A stretch of 64,000 bases of DNA from assembly GCF_037126465.1 (NCBI RefSeq), contig NC_088210.1, positions 12,112,011 to 12,176,010 of the forward strand, in the 5' to 3' direction. Shown here piece by piece: positions 51,663 through 62,790 of this stretch. The stretch comes from Ornithodoros turicata. Taxonomy: Eukaryota; Arthropoda; Arachnida; Ixodida; Argasidae. The translations under genes and the position numbers were made by a program. Every line of letters starts with the position of its first letter. The stretch's first letter is position 1. The notes under the pieces are model-generated. The model was given only the letters and a program-made list of their open reading frames with translations. It did no database searches and was not told the DNA's origin.

Positions 51663-51990
51663 ACTGCAAAGGGATGCGGAGGTAGTGGGTTGGAATCCTC
51701 CCACTGGCTGTGCCGTCTCAGGTTTTCCATGAGTTTCTGCGGGAGACTTTCCACATAGATGTCGGCATCGTTGCCCCGGAAGTCACTAACGTGTTCATGT
51801 GGGGTAGTTGGTACATATTAGATACAAAAGAACACAGCCAAAGACGAGGGACGAAGACTTGACGCTACAACTGCTTACTGACAACTGACAGACATTTTAA
51901 AACTCCTTGTACGGCCCGGGACGCATATAAACTCATCCTGCCTCTCACTCATTCCAGATGCCCTCTCTCAATCTGTCCAGGTCTAGGGTC
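51663..51990 (+). mobile_element. SINE subfamily 2, interrupted
   Basis: Head GAGGTAGTGGGTTGGAATCC (B-box-like), GCTGTGCCGTCTCAGGTTTT, GCGGGAGACTTTCCAC; then about 110 bp of other sequence; then CGGCCCGGGACGCATATAAA and CTCTCAATCTGTCCAGG. The interruption (about 51795-51905: GGGGTAGTTGGTACATATTA … GACGCTACAACTGCTTACTG) looks like another retroposon fragment. Confidence 0.65.
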
Positions 51991-52043
51991 AGGTCAAGTC
52001 GGGCATAGTCACAGCCGCCTCGCGGTGTTAGCACAGACTAATA

Positions 52044-52540
52044 CCCCTGACGCACGGGCACGTTTGAACTCCTTTACACAAAAGGACACTTAACGGAATA
52101 AAGGCCTTGCGTGACGCGAAACACGGCAAAGGAGAATATCCTTTTACGGAGCGGTCCTTTTCGGAAGCTAAGATCGGCGACCTCCTTTTCATCTGTAAAG
52201 GCGCATGGCGTACCCTCGAACGAAGGGTGATACGACGACGATACTCTCGAACGAAGGCTAGAGACCACGTTTTTATTTTTCAAGTACGCGAGTCTGCGTG
52301 CAGATATTGCAGTTGCATTACGTGTTTCGAATTCATTGGTCAATTGTTATACTATGTCGTAGGTGTAGGCCGGTTCTAATGGAAATATCTAGAGCACGAC
52401 ATCTTTGGGTATATTTTTCGAACGAAACACCAAAAGGAGTTCGCTCTTGCCGTGTGTCACCGTCACGAACTCCTTTCGCGAAGGTGTCCTATGGTACTGT
52501 AAAGGAGCCCTAATGAAAAGGCCTTAACGTACTTAACGTA
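52044..52540. mobile_element. Probable family D-related element with AAAGGACAC repeats
   Basis: Left edge, after TA, CCCCTGACGCACGGGCACGT, as in family D. The interior has GAACTCCTTTACACAAAAGG and, at the right, ACACCAAAAGGAGTTCGCTC, CGTCACGAACTCCTTTCGCG. A clean right terminus was not found. Confidence 0.45.
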
Positions 52541-53177
52541 CTAAAAGGCCTTAATGCCTACTTGTTTGCGCATATGTTGAAAACTATTGACGCAGCAGAA
52601 CGGATCTGCCAACAAAGAAAGGGATCTTGAACAGACGTTGAAACGCCACCAATGCCTATATGTCTCTTTTTACACGGATAACTCGCTATATCGGATAGGG
52701 GACATCTCTATAGAGGTCCGTGGTAAAGGGAATAGGACGCTATCAAAGGCTCGTTCCGGCGCTTCTGCGAGTCGACGGCAATATATACACCCCACTGAGC
52801 AACAACTGGTTTCCTCAGTCCGGAGCACGCGTTGCAGCAAGCGCTTAGGCCTATACATCTTAGCTTGAGTATTACGTTGGTAACGCGCGCTATAGGTACG
52901 CAGAAGTGCTAGGGTATTTCGTTTTCGAGTAAAGCTTCTTCGTGTACAAATGTGATCAGTGCAGAGATCTGACGAGAGTGTGGTTTTGGAAAGCAGAAGT
53001 GGCCAAGATAGTATACCGTCAAAATCGTTTGATCGAAATTCGGCACTGACGCACCAAAGCAAATGGACATAACAACGCGCGAATTAGTGTAAACAATACA
53101 TTGAATGAGAGTGTTATCACTTATGATTTGTACAACAGGTACACGATCGCATTGTACGGTAACGTGTATATACAGCA
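52541..53177. other. No recognised gene or repeat
   Basis: Nothing recognised on either strand. Confidence 0.35.
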
Positions 53178-53225
53178 GCAGCAACAACGACAACTTTATT
53201 GTGAGACGATGAATGCGGAGTTGTA
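53178..53225 (-). mobile_element. LINE 3' UTR tip
   Basis: CAACAACGACAACTTTATTG, GACGATGAATGCGGAGTT match the terminal part of the 40597-40706 fragment in the same orientation. Confidence 0.55.
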
Positions 53226-53879
53226 ACGTGTATAGGTTGACATCCGCATTACCAGAACCTGTTCAGAATGCATTGTGTTCGCATGACACGCTATCGCCTA
53301 TGGGCCAGTACGTGCTATAGGGCACCCCCTGGGGTAACCACTTAGTGTCAAAACTAAGCTCATTCTGAGGCACAAGAAGTACGCGCAGCTAAATTATGCC
53401 AGATCCAAATCCGCATGACGCTCGGCGTGCTCATTGTTCCTCAGTGACACTAGTACTCCCCGAGAAAAAGCAGTCCTTTCAGACACGAACGCAAGTTCGT
53501 GTCAGGCTTTGTCCCAGAGAGCTGCCAACAAAAGGGACCGGTGGCATTTGTAATTAATGGCCCCATGGCGCCAGTCCCAAGATAAGTTGCACCCAAGGGA
53601 ACGGAATGAGACGCGCATTTTTTGCTTAAAGAAGAAAGTGTTAACTGAACACGTTCGACCGGAATGTATTGAAGACAGAAGCTATAGTTCTGCGCCAGAG
53701 AGTGTGAACATTCATTAGTTGTTTCCTAATGTGTGTTGCCAGAAGAGTGTCTTGAATTTCGACCTCCAGACTTTTTGAACGTCTGTCATTTGTTAAGGTG
53801 AGACAATTCCGGAATATGCTCTACAGGTGCTGTGATTACGAACGTGTTTGATTTTTCGATGTGAACACTGTTTACAGAA
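53226..53879. other. No recognised gene or repeat
   Basis: Nothing recognised. Confidence 0.35.
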
Positions 53880-53952
53880 GTGACATCCCCCCTTCCCCAT
53901 CCCTCTGTTTTATTTTCTCTTCTTTCGTTCTGCCAATAAATCCCCCCCCCCC
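53880..53952 (+). mobile_element. Poly(C)-tailed retroposon 3' tip
   Basis: CTGTTTTATTTTCTCTTC, GCCAATAAAT and 11 C at 53942-53952. The hairpin is absent. It directly precedes a second, better copy. Confidence 0.55.
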
Positions 53953-54011
53953 GATGACTTTTTCACATCACACCCCAATACACGGTTGCAAACGTTGCAA
54001 CCTCATGCCCC

Positions 54012-54165
54012 CCTTGCTGCCCATGTGCCGCTTGCGTCTTTCTCCTTTTCTGTTTCTGTTTTTCCTTTTTTTTTTGTTTACAAGGAATAGCAAGTCGGCT
54101 TCTGCCAGGTAGACCTTTCCTTTTTACTTGCTTCTTTTTTTTTCGTAATAAACATATCCCCCCCC
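54012..54165 (+). mobile_element. Poly(C)-tailed retroposon 3' end
   Basis: CTGCCCATGTGCCGCTTGCG, pyrimidine tract, GGAATAGCAAGTCGGC…AGGTAGACCTTTCC hairpin, TTTCGTAATAAACATAT and 8 C. The upstream CATGTGCCGCTTGCGTC is shared with 56447-56649. Confidence 0.85.
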
Positions 54166-54893
54166 GCCCTCTGTTCTTTTTAAACAATTCTACTCTAACG
54201 ACCAGCATGGTACTATCTGATTGTACTATACGACACTTCCCACTCTCTTCCCACTCCCCCGCCTCTCAATCATGAAAGTTGAAACCCATAAGAAAGTTGA
54301 GGCGTGTGCTACACTCTAAAAAGACAGAACTTAATCTGATAACAACTATCTCTTCGGCTATAGACTGCTCTCAACCGAGGGTGGCCGGGAAGGGGGAGAG
54401 GAATTCTCCCCTGGGGAAAATTATGGGGGGGTCATGGCGTGACTGACACCACGCAACAGTCGTCTCCGATCGAACCTTGCGCGCACTCCGCGTAATATAT
54501 GATTCATGGACCGAAGCTTCTCCGTCGACTGGTGTGTCAGGACGGCTACTAGGTGTGCACGGTACTGAAAGGGGGCTATCAAACGAGAAGATCGAGACTT
54601 TCGAGAAACTTCGGAGAAACGAGAGAACACACCTTCAATCTACATATATGCGCGTGTTACTTTTGAGCCAATGTATGGGGAAGGTGGGTATACGATTATT
54701 ACGGTCGATTATTATGTGTCGTCGAGTTCCCCGTTGCAGTTTTGTTTCTTGCACTTCAGCTCACTTGTAGGGGATGTAGCTACGCATATGTACGTACAGT
54801 TCGGTGATTGGGAGGGGTGATGTGTTTCTATTTTTAGCTTTTCACCTTTTCTTTTCTTTTCTTTCTCCTTTTCTCCTCTTCTTTCTCCTTGTG
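54166..54893. other. No recognised gene or repeat
   Basis: Nothing recognised; a CTTTTCTTTTCTTTTC pyrimidine run is at 54847-54865. Confidence 0.35.
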
Positions 54894-55145
54894 GGAGTAG
54901 CAGAATTCGTCAGTGACGAATTCAATATCTTCCGGGTTTTTTTCTATAATCAAACTCAAACTCAACGATTATTACGGTATACTTTGTTTGTTTTTGGTTC
55001 TTTGTTGTTTTGTTTTGGGAGTAGCAGAACTAGTCAGGAGACAAGTTGAATTTCTCCCTGGTTTTCTTTTAAATAATCAGTCAATCAATCAATCAACGAT
55101 TATTACGGAAAGGTCAGCCTGACCAAAGGCCGGCTTGCTATTCCT
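54894..55145. repeat. Two tandem retroposon-type 3' ends facing a third
   Basis: GGGAGTAGCAGAATTCGTCA (54894) and GGGAGTAGCAGAACTAGTCA (55017) start two related about 100-bp units, each ending CAACGATTATTACGG; the second has a (TCAA)n tail. Next to it, on the minus strand, lies GGAATAGCAAGCCGG…CAGGCTGACCTTTCC, the hairpin of the poly(C) family (55099-55136). Confidence 0.7.
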
Positions 55146-55975
55146 AAACAATATAATAGAAAGATAAAGCAAAATAAAGCAAAGCAAAAACAAAGCAACA
55201 CGCGTGCGTCTAATCCCTGCGAGGAACAGCTACGAGCTGGATATTTTCGGATATCTAGGGGATGTCCGCTCGACATCCATCGTGGATCTGGACGTTAGGA
55301 CCAAATTGGGATGTCCTCGGGATGTTGATGGTTTTCTGGGATAGAGGGAAGAAAAGTAGCCGAACCTCTTTGGCCGCACGTATCGTTGTGATCGCACCGT
55401 TGTGTGAACGTATCGTTGTGAAGGCATGCGATCGTTATTTTCATTGTGAGCTCGAAGCATCATGGCACCATTACTGGTGAGTTCTAGCATATCGTACACT
55501 GTCGCTTTTACGTACATACGGGGTAGCGTGATGGTTGTGCGCAATGCGCAAAGCTCTGTTTTTCTTGCGCGTGCTTAAAACAACATACACTAGCGTGGAC
55601 GTGGTCATATTTTTCTGTTTTATGATCGATTGAACCCTTTCAATAGATCTACATTCAGGCCGTGCGTTTACGACGGCTTTGAGGGCTGCAAAAAGTAGAC
55701 GTATAACGACTATATGGTCATGTCTGCATTGCGCTGTCGTTCCAGTCCGTTCCGGGTCTCTGCAAGCTGACTCGGAGCCTTCTTAGGCAACGGTGACACC
55801 CTTCCTGTCCTGTGGCACACGCTACACGCGCAGCATCTAACCGCACAAGTGTTGGCGGATAAATGCTACGAATAGAGCCGCTCTAAATTACTATAATTGC
55901 GAATGACATTCTCGCCATCGATTACACTTGGGCATGGGAGCAGTATACGCCTTCTTGGGATATTTTACGTTGATA
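55146..55975. other. No recognised gene or repeat
   Basis: AGCAAAATAAAGCAAAGC-type A-rich sequence at 55163-55197; otherwise nothing recognised. Confidence 0.35.
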
Positions 55976-56158
55976 CAGTCAAACTCCTTTATAGTGAACA
56001 CCTTTTTAACGAAAATACCACTACAGCAAATTTTTTTGCGGTCCCGCTGGAGCCCTATAGGTCCAATAATGGACATCCTTTTTAACGAAAATACCTTTAC
56101 TGCGATTTTTTTTTTTTTTTGCTGTCCCCTGAGTTTCGTTGTAAAGGAGTGTTTGACT
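55976..56158. mobile_element. pogo/Tigger-like MITE (183 bp)
   Basis: CAGTCAAACTCCTTTATAGT to AAAGGAGTGTTTGACTG, TA at 55974-55975 and 56159-56160. The ends resemble those of pogo-group Tc1/mariner elements (CAGTC…). Internally CTTTTTAACGAAAATACC is duplicated. No coding capacity. Confidence 0.85.
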
Positions 56159-56446
56159 GTATTGACAATCTGGCTTGGGATTGACTCGCAGCAACTGTTA
56201 GTCTACCAATCACTGTACTAATCATGATAGAAATTACCAATTACGAATTAGAATTACCAATCATAAATTAAAAATTACCAATTATGTTAATACCAAACTA
56301 AACCAAACCATATTTGGTTAGATCGTCTAATGCGGGGGAGCGCTGTTCATTGCTTGTTTTTTTTTCTTTTTTTTTTTTTAGAGTGAGGTCACCTTATAGC
56401 TCAGGGACGCGTGTTGAAAATTGCTTGCGGCATTAGTAAACCCGGT
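56159..56446. other. AT-rich sequence with ATTACCAATTA repeats
   Basis: AATTACCAATTACGAATTAG, AATTACCAATCATAAATTAA and AAATTACCAATTATG form a short irregular tandem array at 56232-56287. No gene. Confidence 0.6.
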
Positions 56447-56649
56447 GTGACGCCCTGCTGCGCATGTGCCGCTTGCGTCCTTTTCCTTTTCTGTTTCTTC
56501 TGTTTCTTTTTTGTTTCCTTTTTCTTTCTCCTTTTCTTTTTTCTTTTTTCTACAAGGAATAGCAAGTCGACGTCTGTCTGGCTGACCTTTTCTTTCTGCT
56601 TGCCTTTTTTTTTTTCCTTTTCGTAATAAACATCCCCCCCCCCCCCCCC
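56447..56649 (+). mobile_element. Poly(C)-tailed retroposon 3' end, longest copy
   Basis: GCCCTGCTGCGCATGTGCCG, long pyrimidine tract, GGAATAGCAAGTCGACG…GTCTGGCTGACC hairpin, T-rich run, TTTCGTAATAAACAT and 16 C at 56634-56649. Homology to 54012-54165 covers the whole listed length. Confidence 0.88.
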
Positions 56650-56711
56650 ATCGGTGTGAAGTGGGACACATCATCGACAATATTCGACGAAGAATTGATT
56701 ACAAAACACAC

Positions 56712-57236
56712 GTGCTCTAAGAAGAAAGAAGGAAAAGAAGAAGAAGAAGAGAGAGGGGAGAGAGTGATTTTTGTCATTTTGGGGACTAAATGCACTGCAA
56801 CGAAAATTAGTCCTTTAGGGAGTAAATGCTCTGTACTAAATGAATGGGGACTGTATTTCACACTCTGTTCTATAACAGTTCCGGATACGTAGTTCATGCG
56901 TATGAATGAGAATACTTTAAATTACACCGTCAACCGCGTGACGTGTCGATCTGAAATATCACGATGCTCATATGGCACAATTTCGCGAGAAATAATCGCT
57001 AACTATTTTCTTCCTCTCTGTAGCTTGAAAAACTGCTAAGTTAGCCTTATTCCATCAAATTCACGAAGTGCACATATTTATGAAGACCGTTGTAGTCACG
57101 AGACCATTTGCGAAGTTGAGTGACTATTTGCAGTCCTGGGGAGTAAATTTCGGCGCTAAGGAACTAAAATGGGGAGTAACTGCAATTAATCTAGGGGACA
57201 CTCCCCGTTGTACTCCTTTTTTTTTCCCTTAGAGTG
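56712..57236 (-). mobile_element. Family E MITE
   Basis: Starts GTGCTCTAAGAAGAAAGAAG (with a GAA-rich expansion), runs through ACACCGTCAACCGCGTGACG and CTTATTCCATCAAATTCACG, and ends TACTCCTTTTTTTTTCCCTT…AGAGTG. Complete but diverged relative to 5150-5682, in reverse orientation. Confidence 0.75.
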
Positions 57237-57515
57237 CAGATACCAGCGAGTTAAGAGTAGTATTTGCTGCGATATCAGATACTTTTTGCGTTTTCTTCAG
57301 CGTTTCGTTAATAAAAGATACTGCGAAGGCGGCAGGGAGCGTAGTATAGGAAGACGACTTCCGGCATGTCCCCTGTGACTTACGACCCCGGTTTGAAGAG
57401 GTGCTTTATCCAGCCAATCCTAGAGCAGACACTTCTCGCACGTCAAATTTCTTCCTGCGATACTTCGCTGACAAGGACACGCCATTTTTCAAACACAAAA
57501 TCAGTCTTACTTATA

Positions 57516-57549
<34 letters not shown>

Positions 57550-58607
57550 TTCTCAATGTCTGAAACTTATAAGTCGCCGTCAACTCATTTTCACAAATCC
57601 CTTTCGGGGCACGCAGCGCTTTTGCAATAACCAGGATTTCCCGAGAGAGAAGAAACAGAAACCCGGTATCGCGTCTTTGTATCGTATCCCGTTGCCTTCT
57701 ATCGGGCTTAATCTTCCTGACACGGAACTGGTTTATTATCGGCGAGTAATAGCCGGTGATAAAACAGACACCCACGTGGATGACAAGAGATCAGCTGTAG
57801 GATCACCTTTTTCGGTGGGGAGAGTTTCAGCACTTTCCGAAACACCTGCGTTCGGGAAACGAGCACCGCGGTATTATATATCCCATTTGAGGTGCGACGG
57901 GGAAAAAAAAAAGGAGACGCAGTAAAACGAGGAAGGGAACTGTTTTATTTGTCGCGCCCCCTGGCGGCGTTCTCCCGATGAGGATCCTTCGGGCGATACC
58001 AAAAGCTCATTTTGTGGTTCTGGGATCTATCGTGTACCTTGGATCGCGTATTTTAGAGGACCATATTTTTTTTAGTGCAAAATGAAGCGCGTGCACTCTT
58101 AAAACATCTCAAGGAACCCACACATTTTTAATAATATACGTGGGAAGAGGCGGTATAACCTTTCACTGTCGCACTTAACACTATACGGCGCTTTGAGACG
58201 ATGTGGAACGAACGGCAAAGGTCTTCAGTCGCTATGAGATAACGCCTTCGAGGCAACTCGTGTGCTCCAAGCGATGAGTGACGGCACCCAAGAGGTCTCG
58301 CAGAAGTTCATTGCACACTCTTTGAGGTGTAGTCCTGTGAACTGCTTCGTTTGCAGCAGTTACTGACCTTATCTGTGTAGGCCTTTCAACAGGCTACTAA
58401 TCAAGTTGTTGTTGTTTTTTCTTCTTTTTTTGTGTGTGAGATGAAGTTCACTTTTCGCAATGATGACAAGTTAATTGGTTTTATCAACAATAAGCACTTA
58501 CTGTATCTGTGCTGATTGCATAGAATACACGCCATGAATCTGGAAGGATAAGTGGTGTGTTGCAGCAATTCCATGAACGGCGTTCAATAAAATGAGGTGA
58601 ACACATA
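57237..58607. other. No gene recognised; (TA)n at 57517-57546
   Basis: Dinucleotide TA repeat of about 15 units. The rest is unrecognised. Confidence 0.4.
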
Positions 58608-58856
58608 CACTCTTCAAAATGAACTTCACCGCATAGCACGCTCCTTGCCAACCATCAACTCAAACGATATCGTTATCTGCCCTGATTTGTTGAAAACGGG
58701 AGGTGTACGCGTTCTTTGTGACAATTATGAACAGCATAAGTGTCACAAAATAGGCGTACGCCTCCCGTTTTCAACAAATCAGGGCAGATAGCGATATCAT
58801 TCGAGATGACATCTGGCGAGAAGCGTGCTATGCGGTGAAGTTCGTCTTTAAGAGTG
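58608..58856. mobile_element. Family A1 palindromic MITE (249 bp)
   Basis: CACTCTTCAAAATGAACTTC to GAAGTTCGTCTTTAAGAGTG, TA on both sides. All A1 landmarks present; a few more substitutions than the copies at 19452 and 33314. Confidence 0.94.
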
Positions 58857-58864
58857 TAGGAAAA

Positions 58865-58902
58865 AAAAAAAGAAGACTGGCGATCGCCAGTCTTCTTTTT
58901 TT
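58865..58902. repeat. Perfect 38-bp palindrome with A/T wings
   Basis: Seven A, then GAAGACTGGCGA|TCGCCAGTCTTC, then seven T. There is no loop: the centre is CGATCG. It begins about 8 bp after the A1 element. It resembles an intrinsic terminator in form only; no transcript is known here. Confidence 0.9.
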
Positions 58903-58964
58903 ATCCGTCATAATCGATTATGATGCACGACTGCTAGCACCATTAAGTTGGTTTCTTCCACGTA

Positions 58965-59201
58965 CACTGTTAAAACAGAACTTCACCACATAGCACGCTC
59001 ATAGCCAACCATCATTCGGAATGATATCATTCTGTGTATTGATTTGTTGAAAATGGGAGGAGGCGCCTATCTGGGACACATTATCTTGTCCCAGCTAGGC
59101 GCCTCCCCCCTGTTTTGAACAAATCAGGACACAGAATGATATTGTTCGGAATGATGGTTGGCTAGGAGCGTGCTATGTGGTGAAGTTCTGCCTTAACAGT
59201 G
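58965..59201. mobile_element. Family A3 palindromic MITE (237 bp)
   Basis: CACTGTTAAAACAGAACTTC to GAAGTTCTGCCTTAACAGTG with TA on both sides. Loop region GGGACACATTATCTTGTCCC. As at 33049/33314, it lies close to an A1 copy (109 bp away). Confidence 0.95.
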
Positions 59202-60469
59202 TAGAGTGCTTCCACTTTAAATAAATTGTGTTCTTAATAAATGTCTTTAAAAGGATATTAAAAATCTTATAGTTGGGACACCCGGCACGTATCGTGAGAA
59301 GTCAAAACAGAGATGGCCCAATTAGAATGCATAGCACAGCGCACTGGTCATCTCAAAAACATATCTTGCGTTCTGTCTTTTTCTTTTGCGCGCTTTTTTC
59401 CCTTCCTAATAGCGTCCCATTATGTCAGCAGTTTGCCTTAAGGACCTTCTCCCGTACCACGGCGTATTCTTCCGCGCTGCTACAAAAGGTTTCTCGCCGC
59501 AGCCCAGTGTTCTGAATGGGCGTATATATATCTCTCTCAAGTGTTTCTTATTTTATAAGAAATAAAAAAGAAAAAGACGAGAAAAGGCAAAGGAAAAGTG
59601 AAATGTAAAGAGGCACACTAACGGGCACCCCAGCGAGTTTCATAATAAAAGGCGCAGTCGGCGAAAACGTTCTCCGACTAACTTAACGAAGCGGCGTAAA
59701 AATTTAATGAGTGGCGATCTTCTAGCGCTGTTGCATCAGCGCTGTCTTTGTCGTGGCGGGACGTTTTAGAATGATCGTTCAAATGATGTCTTGCCGTGCC
59801 CGTAACGAGTCTTGTGGCCTGGTGTAAAGCGAGTGAAAGAGGACACGTGACTCTGTCGCGCAGGTTTCACTTAAAGTGGACAGGGAGAAATCGGAACTCG
59901 AATAATATAATACGCACAGCAGTCACTAAGCGACACTGAGTTCCCCAGGGGAGCAGGGAAGCCATTTTGTTTTCCGCCGAACCCAGGTGAGGAGCGTATA
60001 GACAGCTAAGATAACAATGCTCGTCGGGGAAGTCGTGTGTTAGGGAAATGTGTGTGATTGTGGTGCGGCTTTATCTATGTATTTATGTATTTATTTATTT
60101 TCATTTCCCCCTGGTTTGGTACCCACACGAATGATTTACGCCTATATTTACTCCAGCGGACGAAGGCTAGAGGTTGTAAGGTCTCCTTAAGCCGGATAAA
60201 ACTCCTGTGTATAGACAAGTAGAAAGCTCGCACTGCCACTTCGGTACATTTCTAAGGATGTACAACGTGCGTCTTATATACCGGAAAATACGGTAGTCGG
60301 CACCAGAACGAAAACAACAACAATAATAACAAAGAGAAAGAGAGGAAGAGACGAACGCTATCACATACTGCCTTAACGTGCTCAGAGTCACCGTGCAAAA
60401 TGTTTAAGTTTTCGCAACCAGAACTTTAATTATCCGTCGTTGCATTTTATACCCAAGTTGCACCCCTCT
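59202..60469. other. No recognised gene or repeat
   Basis: Unique-looking. (TTTA)n-like sequence at 60076-60100. No coding signal. Confidence 0.35.
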
Positions 60470-60614
60470 TTTCCTTTTCCTTTTCTTTTCTTCCCCTTTT
60501 CTTCTTGTTCTTTTCATTTTCTTATCTTTTCTCCTTTTTTTGGAAGAGCAAGCCGACCTCCGTCTGGCTGACCTTTCCTTTTTTTCTTAATAAACATATC
60601 TCCCCTTCCCCCCT
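60470..60614 (+). mobile_element. Poly(C)-tailed retroposon 3' end joined to a family D end
   Basis: Pyrimidine tract, GGAAGAGCAAGCCGACC…GTCTGGCTGACCTTTCC hairpin, TTTCTTAATAAACATAT and TCCCCTTCCCCCCC. The last four C are also the first bases of the D fragment that follows. Confidence 0.85.
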
Positions 60615-60703
60615 GTTACACGGGCAAACTTCAATGAGGACTGAAACCAACAGCCGTTTGACATGCGCGTGGCGCCACCTAGCGTGTAACGTGTCAACCA
60701 TCA
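60611..60703. mobile_element. Family D half element
   Basis: CCCCTGTTACACGGGC, AAACTTCAATGAGGACTGAA and GCGTGGCGCCACCTAGCGTG match the left arm of the intact copy at 44357-44572. The right arm is absent. Confidence 0.7.
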
Positions 60704-60748
60704 GAAAGGTTTCATGACGGTCGATCAAAATGTAAATTGTAAACCGGT

Positions 60749-60791
60749 GAGACCAACAACGGCAAGCCGGTTTATCGTCACCACCACCACA
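60749..60791 (+). mobile_element. SINE 3' tip
   Basis: GAGACCAACAACGGCAAGCC and GTCACCACCACCAC: only the tail of the main SINE family. Confidence 0.6.
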
Positions 60792-61645
60792 TCAGTTCTA
60801 AGCATGTTATGCGTTGTATTTGCTTGTGTCTATGCGCTAACACTACAGACCTTTCCGAAATCTGCATCCGACACGTGAAACGGAAGTGCTCCCTGAAGTG
60901 TTACGAATTGCAACGTCATTAGAGCGACACAAAGAAAGTGGGCGAAAAACAAAAACAAAAACACAAATGTCGGGCAGTAAAAGGCAGGATCCGATAAATA
61001 TGTTACATAAAGTTGTTTACGGCATACTACACTCTGGTGTCCTCCTTTCTCTTCATCGTGAACGGGATGTGGAGGTATACGGAACATTCAAGAGCGCCTC
61101 ATGTACAGCAATATACCAACGAGTCAATGTTTTTTCTTTTTTTGGCCTGTGAATCAAGACTTCCTCCGTCGAGACAGTGTATCGCTCCTGCTTCAATGCT
61201 GCCATGGCGTCAGTAACTATTTCGGAGGTCTGAATTTATGCAGAGGTTCCGGAAGGGGGTGACAGTAATGACTGTCAGTAGTAAAGATGTTATGAAAGCA
61301 CGTTTAGACCCTGGCTACAGCCAATAACAAGCGGGGATGTTCCCCGAACTCTTCCGTACACATGATCATGTGTTGTCGACAATAGCCACACGTCATATTC
61401 CCGTTGCGCCTCATCAACCAGTCACGATACGCTATACAAGGACGTCAGATGCGCATTGCGCAGCTCCCCAGTTTCCAACTCTCCCCTATTACCCGTGGAG
61501 CGACTTCATTGGTCCCTTTCACAAATGAGGAGTTAAGATTTCAAGGTTGAGGTGCACGTGCTTTATTCTATAGACCCATGTCTGTCTACGAATACCACCT
61601 CATTGCTGCCTTGTGATTGGGCAGACACCTCGTCACGTGGTTTCT
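60792..61645. other. No recognised gene or repeat
   Basis: Nothing recognised on either strand. Confidence 0.35.
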
Positions 61646-61656
61646 TCGAACTTTAC

Positions 61657-61867
61657 TTTTCTGGGAGGTACCCGGATTCGAATCCCGGTGCCAGTTTTTT
61701 GCTGTCTGGAGCTTTCCCTGGGTTTTCCTCAGATATTTTCAGGCATATGTCGGCACAGTTCCCTTAGAAGTCGGCCCAGGACGCACATTCCCCCGGGGCG
61801 TCAGTCGTGACGTTGCCCACCTATGTGTGGCCGACAACGACTAGCCCTTTCACTAACACCACCACCA
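61657..61867 (+). mobile_element. SINE, 5'-truncated, with 11-bp duplication
   Basis: Begins within the tRNA head (GGAGGTACCCGGATTCGAAT), then the body and (CAC)n tail. TCGAACTTTAC is at 61646-61656 and 61868-61878. A well-preserved insertion. Confidence 0.95.
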
Positions 61868-61878
61868 TCGAACTTTAC

Positions 61879-62404
61879 CTTCTCCCCTGTGGAGAGATAA
61901 ATGTATGGTGGCGTATACAAGATGCCTGCACGTTAATTTATTGCAGTATCGGGGAGTTAGGCGAATTCGGAACGTCCTTGCACTTTGAACCTGTATGTTA
62001 GCGAGTTTAAACCATACCAAAAGTCTGCAGTGTTTGACTTCAAGCATGCAGTACATCTTCGTCGCATTATTGCTTCGTAGGAGACGGTTAACATCTGGCA
62101 GTGTTATTCGCATAATACCCACCTATGTTTCGGAGAAGTTGCCCCAACCGGTACACTGTGTGCGCCAGTGTTTGCCAGAAGGGGGTACACTCATTGGCTA
62201 GTGATCCGAAACGTCACTCATATCCAGGAATGCGGCGTAGCGATACGTGGGAATATCGTGACGTAGCCGAGTGACGCAGGGAAGGAAGGAGAGTGTCGCG
62301 AGGTTTGGGGTTTTTGAATGACACCGTCTCACAGTGAATATATTAAGAAGATTTATTACATTCATCTGATGGTACATACAAGGAAAAACAACGAAAAACA
62401 GTTG
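61879..62404. other. No recognised gene or repeat
   Basis: Nothing recognised. Confidence 0.35.
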
Positions 62405-62505
62405 TGTATACAATCTCTCCAAAACTCTCCATTCTGCAACTTCCCATATATGAAATTCCCCATTCATCATCTTGAAATAAAGCTGTTGTTGTTGTTGTTA
62501 CAATG
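62405..62505 (+). mobile_element. LINE 3' UTR fragment
   Basis: ATGAAATTCCCCATTCATCA, TCTTGAAATAAAGCTGTTG and TTGTTGTT match the 40597-40706 fragment. No coding part recognised upstream. Confidence 0.65.
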
Positions 62506-62723
62506 AAAACGATGAAAATACGCACAGTAAATACGCTCGCTAATGCTAAAAGGAATTGCTCATTTGATCTACGTCCCAACACTTTACTGTGAAGCAGTCT
62601 TGCTGCACAGCAAAGCCGATGTCACAGGTAGATCTCTGCACCGACAGCAGTTTGAAAATGCTAACCCGTGCCTTGCGGCTATACCGTTGTGGTGGGCGAA
62701 CGTTGTCTAACATGGGGGTGGGT

Positions 62724-62790
62724 GGGGGGGGGGGGTATGTACGCCCATCTCAATTTTTTTCTTTTAAAATCAATCAATCAATCAATGGTA
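62724..62790 (-). mobile_element. Possible poly(C) retroposon tail, minus strand, with (TCAA)n beside it
   Basis: G12 then TATGTACGCCC; further on, AAAATCAATCAATCAATCAA (62766-62785). The AATAAACAT lead-in is not preserved, so the assignment is weak. Confidence 0.4.

Noticed and set aside
58865..58902. Bacterial-type intrinsic terminator
   Set aside because: The form fits, but everything else in the window is eukaryotic and there is no upstream gene.
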